Assembly: GCA_964590225.1 (NCBI GenBank)
Contig: CAZPWS010000045.1
Location: 1 to 26,533, forward strand
Source of the DNA: JAEUSG01 sp964590225
Lineage (GTDB): Bacteria; Fibrobacterota; OXYB2-FULL-49-7; JAEUSG01
Direction of reading: 5' to 3'
DNA length: 26,533 nucleotides
Positions 6,994 to 15,880 of the stretch are shown here, one piece after another (within the stretch, counting starts at the first letter, position 1; every line of letters starts with the position of its first letter). A program made the position numbers and the translations under genes. The notes beneath the pieces were generated by a model. The model made no database searches, was not told where the DNA came from, and worked only from the letters and a program-made list of their open reading frames with translations.

Positions 6994-9900
6994 TTCTATT
7001 CTTCAAATACTCCAGCATTTCCCTCATTGTTAAAGGTACACTACTGGCAAAACGGCGCACATAGAAATCTTCACGGTTGTTTTTTTGTTTATAAACTATT
7101 ATTAATGGCTCTGGGTCGCTTTTAACTTCTACTATGCAAATAAGCTTACCGTCAATCTCAATAAATCGGCTGCTTATATTTGTCAGGCGGGTAATTCCGA
7201 GGGTGTTTGTTAAGATGTTTTCGAGATGTTTTAAGAAGGCATCCTGTTTGTTTGTGTCGGAAAAGGTGTTGAAGTCGCTTTCAAGTCCTGATACTGTTCC
7301 GTCGTCTGCTACGCCAATCAGGAGTTGACCTCCTTCGCTGTTTATAAATGCAGCGATTGTTTTTATGCACGACCATTCTACATCGAGATTCACCTTCTTT
7401 TCTTTTATGTCAAAGCGAAGTGTTTGTTTGAATTCGAGAGTTTTGTTTTCACCGGTTGCTATAAGGTTTTTTATCTGTTCCTGTTCTGGTTTGTCGCTTT
7501 TCTTTTTGAAGCTCTCCCATGGTTTTATGTCGGCGTATTTTGCGAGTTTTGGGTAACGCCTAGCGAACCAAATTTCTACTTCGTTTATGTCTTCGTGGGT
7601 TAGGTTGTAGAGTTGGTAAACGAGGGCGTCGATTTGCTTTTGCTCATTTTCAAAGTAGTTGTAGTGTTTTTTCTTTTTCTGTGCAGAAACAATAGAGTGG
7701 ACTAATTCAGTAATCTTATTATTGTATTGTACTGCTAAAGGAAATTCTGCAATATCATCACCACTTGTATCGATTGTATGCTTGATATAATTTTTGAAAA
7801 TATATTTTGCCACTTTTGAACAAAGGATAGCTAACATTCTTTCTTTTTCTAGGACTGAGCTAAAGATTCCGGAACCTTTGGCTTCAAATACCCCTGAACT
7901 ATTAAGTCGAAAAGTTGGTGCGTAAATTCCTGAAATGGAAAATGTTAAACCTTCTCTAAAGAAATACTCTACATTTATCCATCTGAAACCAGGGTTCTTT
8001 TTCATATCTTTAATGGCGCCTTTTCCCCAATTGATATAATAATTGGTCGGTACAAAGTAGTTAGGCAACCATCCATCATCAGTATCTGCTTCTCCTCCCT
8101 TTTCAAATGGGACGAAACAGGCTTTATTAGATTTCCAATCAACATCCAGTCCTTCAATCTTTTCTTTATCATTGAGTGAATGAAGCTTTTTCTCAGCTAA
8201 AATCATATAGTCTTCGATTTCAGAGTAACCACCCTGAGTGCCAGGAAGTGCTCTCACATAAGCCTTGTTGTTGCCGGTCGAGATCCCATGTGGAGAGTCT
8301 GCAACATCACCAAATCTCAATACTTTTGTTTCGTTTTTACCTAACAGAACTCGACGTGCTTTAACATTATTTCTATCTTGAATGCTTATTTCTTCGATCT
8401 CACAACCGACATTTTGCATAAGTGCAAAAAGCTTAGGACTACCAACAATAACCGGATGGTTATGATTTGTAAATAGCAGCGATTGTGGATAGGTGTAAAC
8501 ACCAAAATCCGGTGTGCTTTCGCCAATTAATTGATCAAGATGAAAAAGTTTACTTCTGAAATCGGCAGTATTTTTTCGTGTCGAAACATTAGTGTAATCA
8601 GCAGCAACAACTTTGTGGGAATTTTCAGTGTTAAATCGTTCTTTCCTTACACTCATAATGCAGGAATTAACCGTAGCATGAAAACAATCCTGATGTAAAC
8701 GAATAACCTTTTGAAGCTGCCAATCCAAAATTTGATTACGAAGTTGCAAATGAGATTTTATTGTAAGCCATGTATCACTGACTATATAGCAGAGCGTTCC
8801 ATTGGTCTTAAGAAGTTTCCCAAGCCCCAAACTGATAAATGCGCTATAAGAATCTTTGCTGGTAATCTGATAATGTTCAGTAACATCTTCACCTACTTTT
8901 ACGCCATATGGAGGATTCCCAATAACAATGTCAAATCCTTTGTTTTCCCTCAGCACATCACCAAAGAAAAGATTCCATAAGAAAAAAGGCTTTTCAGGCA
9001 AGGATTCAATTTCCAATAGTCTTTCTTTTGAAAGTTTAATCTCTTTAAGCTTTGCTTTTTCCCTATCTATCATCTTTTGCGTTTTGCGAGCAAAGTTTTC
9101 TTCTATTAGAATTTCCTGCCGTTTTATTTCATTATCAATTACAGCAACAAGAGTTTTGTGTATAGTTTTATCAATTTGAAGTCGCAGCTTCTTTTTATCG
9201 GCTGCATTATCAGAACTGAAATATTCAGCAACATCATTGTTTATCAACATTCTGTTTTCTTCCGTTAGAACGACTTTATCACCTTTTTTTACATCGTCAG
9301 CTACAAATCCCAGCGTGATTTGACCTAAACCTATATCTTTAATTGCTATTTTGCTTATATCAATTCCTTCGTACCACTCACGCAACGAATCGCCTTGCAT
9401 AATGCGATAATCAAGATTAGGAAGCGGCTTTGGTTCATCTTCATCAACAATGAGAGAGAGCCAGAAACGCAGGCGCGAGATATCAATAGCGCCCTGATCA
9501 ATATCAACCCCATGAATAGAATTTCTGATTATAGCCAGCTTCTCCGCACCATAATCAAAGGTCTTATGCCCCTTGACAAAACCAAAGAGCTCTTTTTTAA
9601 GCCGTAAAATCTCATAAACCATTCCCATCGGAAATGCGCCGGAACCTATCGCTGGATCACAAATTTTAACAGTAGAGAGTGCCGCATCGAGTGCAGGAGC
9701 GTGTTTTCTTATATCTTCAGGATTATATTCGCCAACTTGATAGACAAAGGCTGTTATTGCTTTTTCTTCATTTGGCGTAATCTTACCTTTCAGCTTTTCA
9801 AAGAGATATGCCTTCAGAGACTCTTTGCACATATAATGCACAACCTCTTTTGGCGTATAGAAGGTTCCTCTTGCACTTTTAAGATTTTCTTCAAGAAGGT

Positions 9901-11020
9901 TTTCGAAAATTCTTCCGAGCATTTCAGGATCAACACCAATATCCTGATCTTCAGGGCTGTTTTCATCTATAGTGAAATTGTAGCTGTCAAAAAATGTAAA
10001 TAGTTCTTCAAAAAGTTGCGGCTTTATTTTCAGTTCATCCGGTTCAACGCTGTCTTTCTCAAAGAGACCGCCATTCAGATATGGAACCTTTGTTTTAGTT
10101 ATTGAGAATATATCATCATGCCGTTTTCTGTTTAGTGTGTCAAAAAATAGCGGAACAAGACAGGTTGAATAGAAGCTCTTTTTATCTTCAAATGATTTGA
10201 ATAGATTGCTTATAAAGCTTTTATCGCCATCGCCCCATATCCCATTTTTTGGAACTCCAAGCCATCCTTTTTTCTGAAGAAAGTAAAGAAAGACAATTCT
10301 TCCCATTAGTTTCTTGACAAAATTTCTTACGAGCAACTCAGCTTCTTTCTTGATATCTTCGGCATGAAGCTCTTTTGCTTTTCGCTTGAACCAGTCAAAA
10401 TGGCCGGAGTCAATAAGAAACTCCTGAAAGCCCTTGAAAAAGTGGTAATAGTGTTTAAAGAAATCCGTAGAAATCTTTTCAACAGAAAAGGCTTCAAGCA
10501 GTTGTTCCAGTTTTATCGCGCTTGTATGCTGGAGCAGAAGCTCAAAGCGGTCAACGGCTGTGTGAATGGTCTCCTGTTCACCTACAACAAAGGTATAACG
10601 GCGAGGATGTGTTTCAAACTTTATCTGTTTTAGTTCCTGATCCCAGCTTAATGATTTTGAAATAAGCGATATTCGCCAATTATTTGAATCTTGATGGAAA
10701 TAGACAGCGAGTATTGCATCAAGGTTACCTGGCTGCAGCTGATTGACAAGAAGATTTCTAAGACCTACGCGATTGTGACCTATTCTTTTTTGGTCACGAA
10801 GTTCTACTTCGAAAAATGCGATGCTTGTATTGTCAGCTAATTTACATGTGCCCAGTTGATGTATTGATTTTGCAAAGTCCCGATGCCCTTCATTTTCAAA
10901 GCCAATTTTTTTTGGTTGAGAGAAAAGGTCACATGAAGTGAAATATGTGCGGAGCAACTCTTTTAAGTTACTAATCGAGTATTTTGCTGTTAAAAGTGTA
11001 AAAATATCTGTTTTTGTCAT
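6974..11020 (-). CDS. Eco57I/PglX-like adenine-N6 methyltransferase fused to AlbA_2 domain
   Basis: 1348 aa. Residues 1-380 are a helical N-terminal region with no clear nuclease triad. ARGTFYTP (384-391) and DPAIGSGAF (455-463) bind S-adenosylmethionine. GVDID (504-508) follows, and IGNPPYG (700-706) is the catalytic motif of adenine-N6 methylases. Residues about 850-1100 resemble the TaqI-type target-recognition domain. Residues about 1190-1345 (TLEFKQT, AFINSEGGQLLIGVADDG) are an AlbA_2/Schlafen-type nucleic-acid-binding domain, an unusual fusion. Its size fits type IIG and BREX PglX-like enzymes. It heads the operon with Fic and SEC-C and is divergent from the toxin-antitoxin pair. Methylation of host DNA for self-marking is the likely role; the restriction partner is probably the PLD-helicase at 12179. 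Confidence 0.92.
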   Translation of the reverse strand: MTKTDIFTLLTAKYSISNLKELLRTYFTSCDLFSQPKKIGFENEGHRDFAKSIHQLGTCKLADNTSIAFFEVELRDQKRIGHNRVGLRNLLVNQLQPGNLDAILAVYFHQDSNNWRISLISKSLSWDQELKQIKFETHPRRYTFVVGEQETIHTAVDRFELLLQHTSAIKLEQLLEAFSVEKISTDFFKHYYHFFKGFQEFLIDSGHFDWFKRKAKELHAEDIKKEAELLVRNFVKKLMGRIVFLYFLQKKGWLGVPKNGIWGDGDKSFISNLFKSFEDKKSFYSTCLVPLFFDTLNRKRHDDIFSITKTKVPYLNGGLFEKDSVEPDELKIKPQLFEELFTFFDSYNFTIDENSPEDQDIGVDPEMLGRIFENLLEENLKSARGTFYTPKEVVHYMCKESLKAYLFEKLKGKITPNEEKAITAFVYQVGEYNPEDIRKHAPALDAALSTVKICDPAIGSGAFPMGMVYEILRLKKELFGFVKGHKTFDYGAEKLAIIRNSIHGVDIDQGAIDISRLRFWLSLIVDEDEPKPLPNLDYRIMQGDSLREWYEGIDISKIAIKDIGLGQITLGFVADDVKKGDKVVLTEENRMLINNDVAEYFSSDNAADKKKLRLQIDKTIHKTLVAVIDNEIKRQEILIEENFARKTQKMIDREKAKLKEIKLSKERLLEIESLPEKPFFLWNLFFGDVLRENKGFDIVIGNPPYGVKVGEDVTEHYQITSKDSYSAFISLGLGKLLKTNGTLCYIVSDTWLTIKSHLQLRNQILDWQLQKVIRLHQDCFHATVNSCIMSVRKERFNTENSHKVVAADYTNVSTRKNTADFRSKLFHLDQLIGESTPDFGVYTYPQSLLFTNHNHPVIVGSPKLFALMQNVGCEIEEISIQDRNNVKARRVLLGKNETKVLRFGDVADSPHGISTGNNKAYVRALPGTQGGYSEIEDYMILAEKKLHSLNDKEKIEGLDVDWKSNKACFVPFEKGGEADTDDGWLPNYFVPTNYYINWGKGAIKDMKKNPGFRWINVEYFFREGLTFSISGIYAPTFRLNSSGVFEAKGSGIFSSVLEKERMLAILCSKVAKYIFKNYIKHTIDTSGDDIAEFPLAVQYNNKITELVHSIVSAQKKKKHYNYFENEQKQIDALVYQLYNLTHEDINEVEIWFARRYPKLAKYADIKPWESFKKKSDKPEQEQIKNLIATGENKTLEFKQTLRFDIKEKKVNLDVEWSCIKTIAAFINSEGGQLLIGVADDGTVSGLESDFNTFSDTNKQDAFLKHLENILTNTLGITRLTNISSRFIEIDGKLICIVEVKSDPEPLIIVYKQKNNREDFYVRRFASSVPLTMREMLEYLKNRNEKKDG

Positions 11021-11068
11021 AGTTTTGTTCTCTTGTTATGTACTTGATACTTAGAAAAATACACTACT

Positions 11069-11109
11069 CTCCATATTGTCGCCAATTATATATATTATAA
11101 ATATGGGGG
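11069..11109 (+). promoter_or_regulatory. Inverted repeat covering the antitoxin ribosome-binding site
   Basis: CTCCATATT (11069-11077) and AATATGGGG (11100-11108) are inverted arms with one G-T wobble and a 22-base spacer of mostly A and T. The arms flank both TATAAT boxes of the methyltransferase promoter and include the antitoxin ribosome-binding site GGGGGA. As DNA it could be an operator for the antitoxin; as RNA it could hide the ribosome-binding site. Confidence 0.4.
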
Positions 11110-11121
11110 AAAAATGAACAA
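11094..11121 (-). promoter_or_regulatory. Candidate promoter for the methyltransferase operon
   Basis: On the minus strand, TTGTTC (11121-11116), a 16-base spacer, then a perfect TATAAT (11099-11094). The leader to the ATG at 11020 would be about 65 bases. The -35 box overlaps the first codons of the divergent antitoxin gene, so the two transcription units would compete. A second TATAAT lies at 11090-11085. Confidence 0.4.
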
Positions 11122-11785
11122 GCACATAGATTTACGCGATTTGCCATCTTATAGTATAAAAGAGGTTGCCCATTATTTAAGAACTTCGGCAGCTACGGTG
11201 CGTACTTGGACTATAGGTAAAGAAAGCAGTCCTCTCATTAAAATTGCCGACGCTCATAAACGAAGTCTTTCTTTCTTAAATTTGTGTGAAATTCATGTTT
11301 TAGATGCTATCCGCAGAGAACATTCAATACCAATGCAAAAAATCAGAGCCAGTTTGAAATACCTCGAAGATGATTTAAAGATTGAAAGGCCGTTGATCAA
11401 TGTGAAGTTAAAAACTGATGGTGTAAATCTTTTCATAAACAAGTATGGTGAATTACTAAATATCACTAAAAATGGTCAGTTTGCCATGAAGAAAGTGCTT
11501 GAAGCCTACTTAAAGAGGATAGAATACGATACTACCGGTACGGCTATTCGCATGTATCCATATACCAGAAAAAAAGAACTCGACGAGCAAAAAACTGTTG
11601 TTATAGATCCGATGATTGCTTTCGGGCGTCCCGTACTTATAGGAACAGGTATAGCAACGGCTGTAATTGCAGAAAGATATAAGGCAGGAGAATCAATAGA
11701 AGATTTAGCTTATGATTATGGTCGTGAAAGTTCAGAAATACAAGAAGCTATTCGTTGCGAATTGTCAGTAAATGTCGCTGCCTGA
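11114..11785 (+). CDS. vapB: VapB45-like antitoxin (HTH plus DUF433)
   Basis: 223 aa. Residues about 12-40 (SYSIKEVAHYLRTSAATVRT) are a MerR-like helix-turn-helix, the DNA-binding part. Residues about 161-216 (VVIDPMIAFGRPVLIGTGIA) are a DUF433 domain, which binds the toxin. The same two-part build and length are seen in VapB45 of Mycobacterium tuberculosis. It should neutralise the PIN toxin encoded next and repress its own promoter. GGGGGA ends four bases before the ATG. The toxin gene starts 14 bases before this gene ends, so translation is coupled. The pair sits between, and points away from, the methyltransferase. Confidence 0.88.
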   Translation: MNKHIDLRDLPSYSIKEVAHYLRTSAATVRTWTIGKESSPLIKIADAHKRSLSFLNLCEIHVLDAIRREHSIPMQKIRASLKYLEDDLKIERPLINVKLKTDGVNLFINKYGELLNITKNGQFAMKKVLEAYLKRIEYDTTGTAIRMYPYTRKKELDEQKTVVIDPMIAFGRPVLIGTGIATAVIAERYKAGESIEDLAYDYGRESSEIQEAIRCELSVNVAA

Positions 11786-12182
11786 AAAAACAAAACCTAC
11801 CCTGTTTCTCGATAGAAACTTTGGGAACAAGATTGTTCCCGAGATTTTAAAAACATGCGAGTTTGTTGAAATTAAAATTCATGACGATCATTATCCGCAT
11901 GACGCACAAGATCCTTATCTCCTTAAAGATGTAGGAAAAAAGAACTGGTATTTTGTGTCGAAAGATGATAGAATTCGTTATAATCAGGCTGCTAAATCAG
12001 TTATACTTGAAGCAAAAACTGGTTTGTTCATTCTTGCCGCACGCGGTAATTTACAGGGTAAAGAAAATGCAGAGATAATTCTTAGGTCAATGAAAAAATT
12101 GTTGAAATTTATCAATAGTCATGAGCGCCCATTTATTGCAAAAATTACACGGGATGGAAATGTTATCAAGGTCGAAATTTAG
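11772..12182 (+). CDS. vapC: VapC45-like PIN-domain toxin
   Basis: 136 aa, matching the length of VapC45-type toxins. FLDRNFG (12-18) gives the first acidic metal ligand (Asp14), and VSKDDRIRYN (62-71) carries the Asp pair near the typical KD-R-R segment. Acidic residues at 38-39 and 46-47 are further candidates. These PIN-like proteins are metal-dependent ribonucleases that stop growth when the antitoxin is lost. The start lies inside the antitoxin gene. The stop (TAG, 12180-12182) overlaps the stop of the convergent PLD-helicase (TAA, 12181-12179), so no terminator can separate the two genes. Confidence 0.87.
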   Translation: MSLPEKTKPTLFLDRNFGNKIVPEILKTCEFVEIKIHDDHYPHDAQDPYLLKDVGKKNWYFVSKDDRIRYNQAAKSVILEAKTGLFILAARGNLQGKENAEIILRSMKKLLKFINSHERPFIAKITRDGNVIKVEI

Positions 12183-15100
12183 CAATTTGTAAAAGACTCG
12201 CTTATGATAATCTCTGGTGATTGTCGAAGTTTAATTTCCGGCAAACATTCGTCATTACTATTCATTCCGCTTGATTCTGAACCAAATGGATATTGATTTA
12301 ATATTCCAAGAAGCTTTTCGTAAACGGTTGAGACGGCTTCGCTCTTCTTTTCTGACTCCTTAAGAAGCCGTTGAATTTCACGGGGCAGTTTTTGAAAACG
12401 ACCCGCCTTAATTGAATCGTTGGCTTTTTCCAATAGTATGCGTTCATTATCGGAAACAAAATCCTGCTTACTCATGCTGGCTATAAACGCTACCGATCGC
12501 TGTTCGTTTGGGCCTAGTTTTATTGTAGCTCGTGGAGCCACAGCATCATTGCATACATCTAATCGGAAATCGTTTAAGGCGCTCTGAATCTGCTCGTGGT
12601 GCAGCTCATGAAGATTTGTTGACCGCTCGGAAGTGTTTGCCTTGAAAATTTTAACAGCTTCAATAAAAGAGAGCTCCTCTTTTCTGCCATCAGGATAGAT
12701 GTAATAGAAGCTATCCCGTTTATTATCCTTTATATAAGTTACGGTATGTTGATTTCTTGTCTTCTCTTTTCTTCCAACACGGGATCTTCTTGGCATTTTA
12801 TATGCAATTTTTCGAAACCAGTCCTGATTTTCCTCTTTAAACTGACGCAGAAAGGAGAGATATTCCAGTCGTTCATCTTTTTCTTCTTCGGGCAGCTTTT
12901 CAAATAATCCGAAAGAACCAAACTCCTCTTCATGTGTGTAAATTTGACTGTCCTCACCTAAAGCTGAATGAAAGGCCTGTAGCTTAATGAATGCTTTCTG
13001 ATTTAATTCAATTTCTGAATCTGCTTCTACTGTTGGAATAAAGTGGTAAATATGGATTTTTGAAGCAAGGGTTCCTATTCTGTTAACTCTACCTATTCTT
13101 TGCATCAGTTTTGTTGAATTCCATGGGATATCATAATTAAGCAGCACATTTGAGCGGTGTAAATTTATCCCTTCTGCAAGAACTTCTGTTGTGATTAATA
13201 TGTCAACTTCGTTTTCCTGTTCCGCCGCGGCAATTCTTGCATCAAAATTCCGTCTGACTTTATCTGCCAGTTCGGAAATATTGTTAGAGGTGACCATTAG
13301 AAGGCTGCTAATTCCCCTGGTTTTGAGGGAAACTGCAAGGTATTCTGCTGTTTCGCTTGATTCGGTGAAAATAATAAGTTTGTGATTATCGTTTATTGTT
13401 GGTTTAAATAACTCATTTTCGAGCATTGGTATCAAAGCTTCAAATTTTGGGTCTATGGTAATTGATTTCCATGCAGGTAATAACTTTTCCAGGATGGCAT
13501 AATCTTTTTTAAGGCCATCGATAAACTCTTTTGAAAAATCTTCACCTTTATAACATTGAATTAAAGCGGGATCGGCGGTATCTTCCAGTATGCGAAGGAG
13601 CATCTCTTCTCGTTCTTCGAGAATATATTCGTTTACATTTAGTTTAGGAGCTATGTAAATTCTGTCGTTTTCAAACATTGAAATCATAGCTTTATTGGCG
13701 TTATAGAATCTTTCAAGACTTTTTGTGAAAGCGTAAAAACTGCTTTCCATGCGCTTTACAAGAAGTATGCGCATTATTTCAGCAAGCTGTTCAGAGATTA
13801 AATCAGCCTGTGTATATTTTTTCTTTGCTTCTTCATTCAGGTACTTTATCGCCTGATATCGGAAATAACCTATACCGTTTTTTGTGTCTTTCAGGAATAG
13901 TAGCGTTTCATCATATAGCTTGTTAAGTTCAGTACCTAACTTGTATAAAATCTGATTGGGTTTCTCTATTTTTGGAAAAGAGAGTCCTTGTTCAATCATA
14001 TCTTTGCTGTATTCTGGTGTACTGCTGATATCTGTTCTTGTTCTTCTTACGATAACAGGATCGAGTATTTTATTCCTGATCTCATCATAAATCTTTTTTA
14101 CTTCCTGCCTGATGAGAGCTTTGTCTTTTTCGTGACGAAGCTTTCTATATCTATCGATTAATGGCCTGAAAAAGTGTTGAATATTGCCAATTTCAAGCGT
14201 TGATAATTTGGCATCCTGGAATAGATAAAGAAGATTTCTAATGTCTTCTGGTCTGTTGTTTAATGGAGTTGCAGATACCAGCATGATTTTTTTGTGAAGT
14301 GAACCATCCAATCCAGCCCGTTTTCTTGTGGTTTTACAAAGCTTCTGCAGGTTATGAAACATTTCTGATTCATCACTTCTGAATTTGTGCGCTTCGTCAA
14401 CTATCAATAAATCATAATCTTCTGGATGCTTAATTTTATGCAAACTGCCGTTTGTAATAAACTCTGTATTTGGAAGTTCAAAATCACGGACAGCCTCTTT
14501 CCATGCCTTTTCAAGTGCTGGTGGGTGAATTATCAGGATTTTTGTTCTGTAGCCGTTGGAAAAGTAAAACTTTTTGGCTATCATTATTGCAATAACCGTT
14601 TTACCAAGACCAACAACATCGGCAAGAAAGAAACCATTGTGCTGAATTAACTTGTTGTAACCATCAACAACAGCATCCATCTGGTAGGCAAGTTTTTTAT
14701 ACCCTTTTGGCAAATCAGTAATAGCTTCTGGATCGTATTCTATGCTTTTGCCAAAATATTCAGTAAGCAGTTTGATGTATATCTCAAATGGCGTGCTTTC
14801 ATCATTCAGGTAGGTTTCAGCTTTGAGCTTGTTGCAATCAATTGGCAAAATGTTCGTAGATTCATTCCAGAGCTCATCAAAGGTAGCAAGTGCAAACTTT
14901 ATATCATCATAATCACGAAGCTCTACATTAAATTCAAAATTTCTTTCTAAACCAGCCTCTGTTAAATTACTTGATCCAGTAATTACTGCACCATAGCCAG
15001 CGTGTTGATGTTCGGTTTCCTGCCGGAAAATATAAATTTTTGCATGAAGATTTTTATCGGGATGGGCACGAATCTCAATTTTTTTTGTTGCAACATCTTC

Positions 15101-15439
15101 AATGAATTGTAATATTCCCTCTTCGACATATTTAGAATAATCAGCACATTGAATATCCTCACGCAAAATATTAATAAATTCCTGAATGGTCTGTTCCTGA
15201 TTTGCGAAAAATTCTAATCCCTTATTTGCAGAATCAGCGCAGAGTGAATCAACATTTATTCCGACTAATATGCGTATTTTAGAAGCTTTTGCAATGTATT
15301 TTCGAATTCTGAAATACCCTGATGAACGAAAGTAGCCTACAAGTGCATCAAAATAATGCACTTGTGTATGGGTGAATATCCCTTCAATTTTTCTGAAAAG
15401 TGTATTATCTGCCTTGTTTGTAAAAAACTTCGTTGACAT
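12179..15439 (-). CDS. PLD-nuclease/SNF2 helicase fusion
   Basis: 1086 aa. Residues about 20-190 form a phospholipase-D-type nuclease domain: HAK (132-134) and GSSNLTEAGL (155-164), the HxK and downstream Asn parts, without the canonical Asp. Residues about 245-480 are the first SNF2 RecA domain: DVVGLGKT (274-281), DEAH (348-351), SATP (389-392). Residues about 670-800 are the second: TTEVLAEGINL (750-760) and QRIGRVNRIG (780-789). A 280-residue C-terminal region is unassigned. Such proteins are often encoded next to large adenine methyltransferases in defence islands. ATP-driven movement on DNA coupled to PLD cleavage would make it the restriction arm here. It is separated from the methyltransferase by the toxin-antitoxin pair. 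No convincing ribosome-binding site is seen. Confidence 0.92.
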   Translation of the reverse strand: MSTKFFTNKADNTLFRKIEGIFTHTQVHYFDALVGYFRSSGYFRIRKYIAKASKIRILVGINVDSLCADSANKGLEFFANQEQTIQEFINILREDIQCADYSKYVEEGILQFIEDVATKKIEIRAHPDKNLHAKIYIFRQETEHQHAGYGAVITGSSNLTEAGLERNFEFNVELRDYDDIKFALATFDELWNESTNILPIDCNKLKAETYLNDESTPFEIYIKLLTEYFGKSIEYDPEAITDLPKGYKKLAYQMDAVVDGYNKLIQHNGFFLADVVGLGKTVIAIMIAKKFYFSNGYRTKILIIHPPALEKAWKEAVRDFELPNTEFITNGSLHKIKHPEDYDLLIVDEAHKFRSDESEMFHNLQKLCKTTRKRAGLDGSLHKKIMLVSATPLNNRPEDIRNLLYLFQDAKLSTLEIGNIQHFFRPLIDRYRKLRHEKDKALIRQEVKKIYDEIRNKILDPVIVRRTRTDISSTPEYSKDMIEQGLSFPKIEKPNQILYKLGTELNKLYDETLLFLKDTKNGIGYFRYQAIKYLNEEAKKKYTQADLISEQLAEIMRILLVKRMESSFYAFTKSLERFYNANKAMISMFENDRIYIAPKLNVNEYILEEREEMLLRILEDTADPALIQCYKGEDFSKEFIDGLKKDYAILEKLLPAWKSITIDPKFEALIPMLENELFKPTINDNHKLIIFTESSETAEYLAVSLKTRGISSLLMVTSNNISELADKVRRNFDARIAAAEQENEVDILITTEVLAEGINLHRSNVLLNYDIPWNSTKLMQRIGRVNRIGTLASKIHIYHFIPTVEADSEIELNQKAFIKLQAFHSALGEDSQIYTHEEEFGSFGLFEKLPEEEKDERLEYLSFLRQFKEENQDWFRKIAYKMPRRSRVGRKEKTRNQHTVTYIKDNKRDSFYYIYPDGRKEELSFIEAVKIFKANTSERSTNLHELHHEQIQSALNDFRLDVCNDAVAPRATIKLGPNEQRSVAFIASMSKQDFVSDNERILLEKANDSIKAGRFQKLPREIQRLLKESEKKSEAVSTVYEKLLGILNQYPFGSESSGMNSNDECLPEIKLRQSPEIIISESFTNC

Positions 15440-15445
15440 GGACTT

Positions 15446-15460
15446 TAAGATACAATCTTA
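15446..15460. promoter_or_regulatory. Small palindrome at the helicase start
   Basis: TAAGAT, ACA, ATCTTA: 6-bp inverted arms starting seven bases upstream of the PLD-helicase ATG. The position would let a bound repressor or an RNA hairpin block initiation. It is short enough to be chance in AT-rich DNA. Confidence 0.25.
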
Positions 15461-15513
15461 TTCTCTTTACAATCCATGTTTTAGTAGCTGGCCAAATCAG
15501 TTGATAGACGTTG

Positions 15514-15819
15514 TCAGTCAAACTTACAGCAGCGCCCTTTTTCCTTGTTCTGCTTGTTCTCGCAATCTTTGCCACCCTTCATCATAAGTCCGCAATTGTC
15601 ACATTTGCCATCGTTGTTGGCATCTACAAATTCTTTGCATTTGGCTTTGCAGCAGGATTTGCCAACATTATCACAAATGCCATCGCCATCGGCATCAACA
15701 AAGTGGCAGCAAGCAGGTTTATCGCCCTTGCAACAGACACCTGATTTATTTACAGCAAAAACGGCTACTATGGCTGCAATAAGAGAAACTATGATTACAA
15801 ATTTTACTGATCTTGACAT
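15514..15819 (-). CDS. Cys-rich anchored peptide with DxDxDG calcium-type loops
   Basis: 101 aa. Residues 7-23 are a single hydrophobic segment (FVIIVSLIAAIVAVFAV), a signal anchor or uncleaved signal. The exported part has 13 Cys, several as CC pairs, and two repeats, FVDADGDGICDN and FVDANNDGKCDN, that match the Ca-binding loops of thrombospondin type 3/EF-hand-like modules. AGGAGG six bases before the ATG supports the start. It lies 61 bases downstream of the anti-sigma gene on the same strand and is probably the last gene of the sigma operon. A role in metal or redox sensing outside the membrane is inference. There is no clear terminator behind it. Confidence 0.8.
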   Translation of the reverse strand: MSRSVKFVIIVSLIAAIVAVFAVNKSGVCCKGDKPACCHFVDADGDGICDNVGKSCCKAKCKEFVDANNDGKCDNCGLMMKGGKDCENKQNKEKGRCCKFD

Positions 15820-15880
15820 TTTTTGCCTCCTCTTGGTTTATGTCTTAATAAAACATACAAAATTACAATGAAATTGCTTT

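Noticed and set aside
7325..10633. Plus-strand ORFs opposite the methyltransferase
   Set aside because: Low-complexity translations without ribosome-binding sites, antisense to a well-supported 1348-codon gene.
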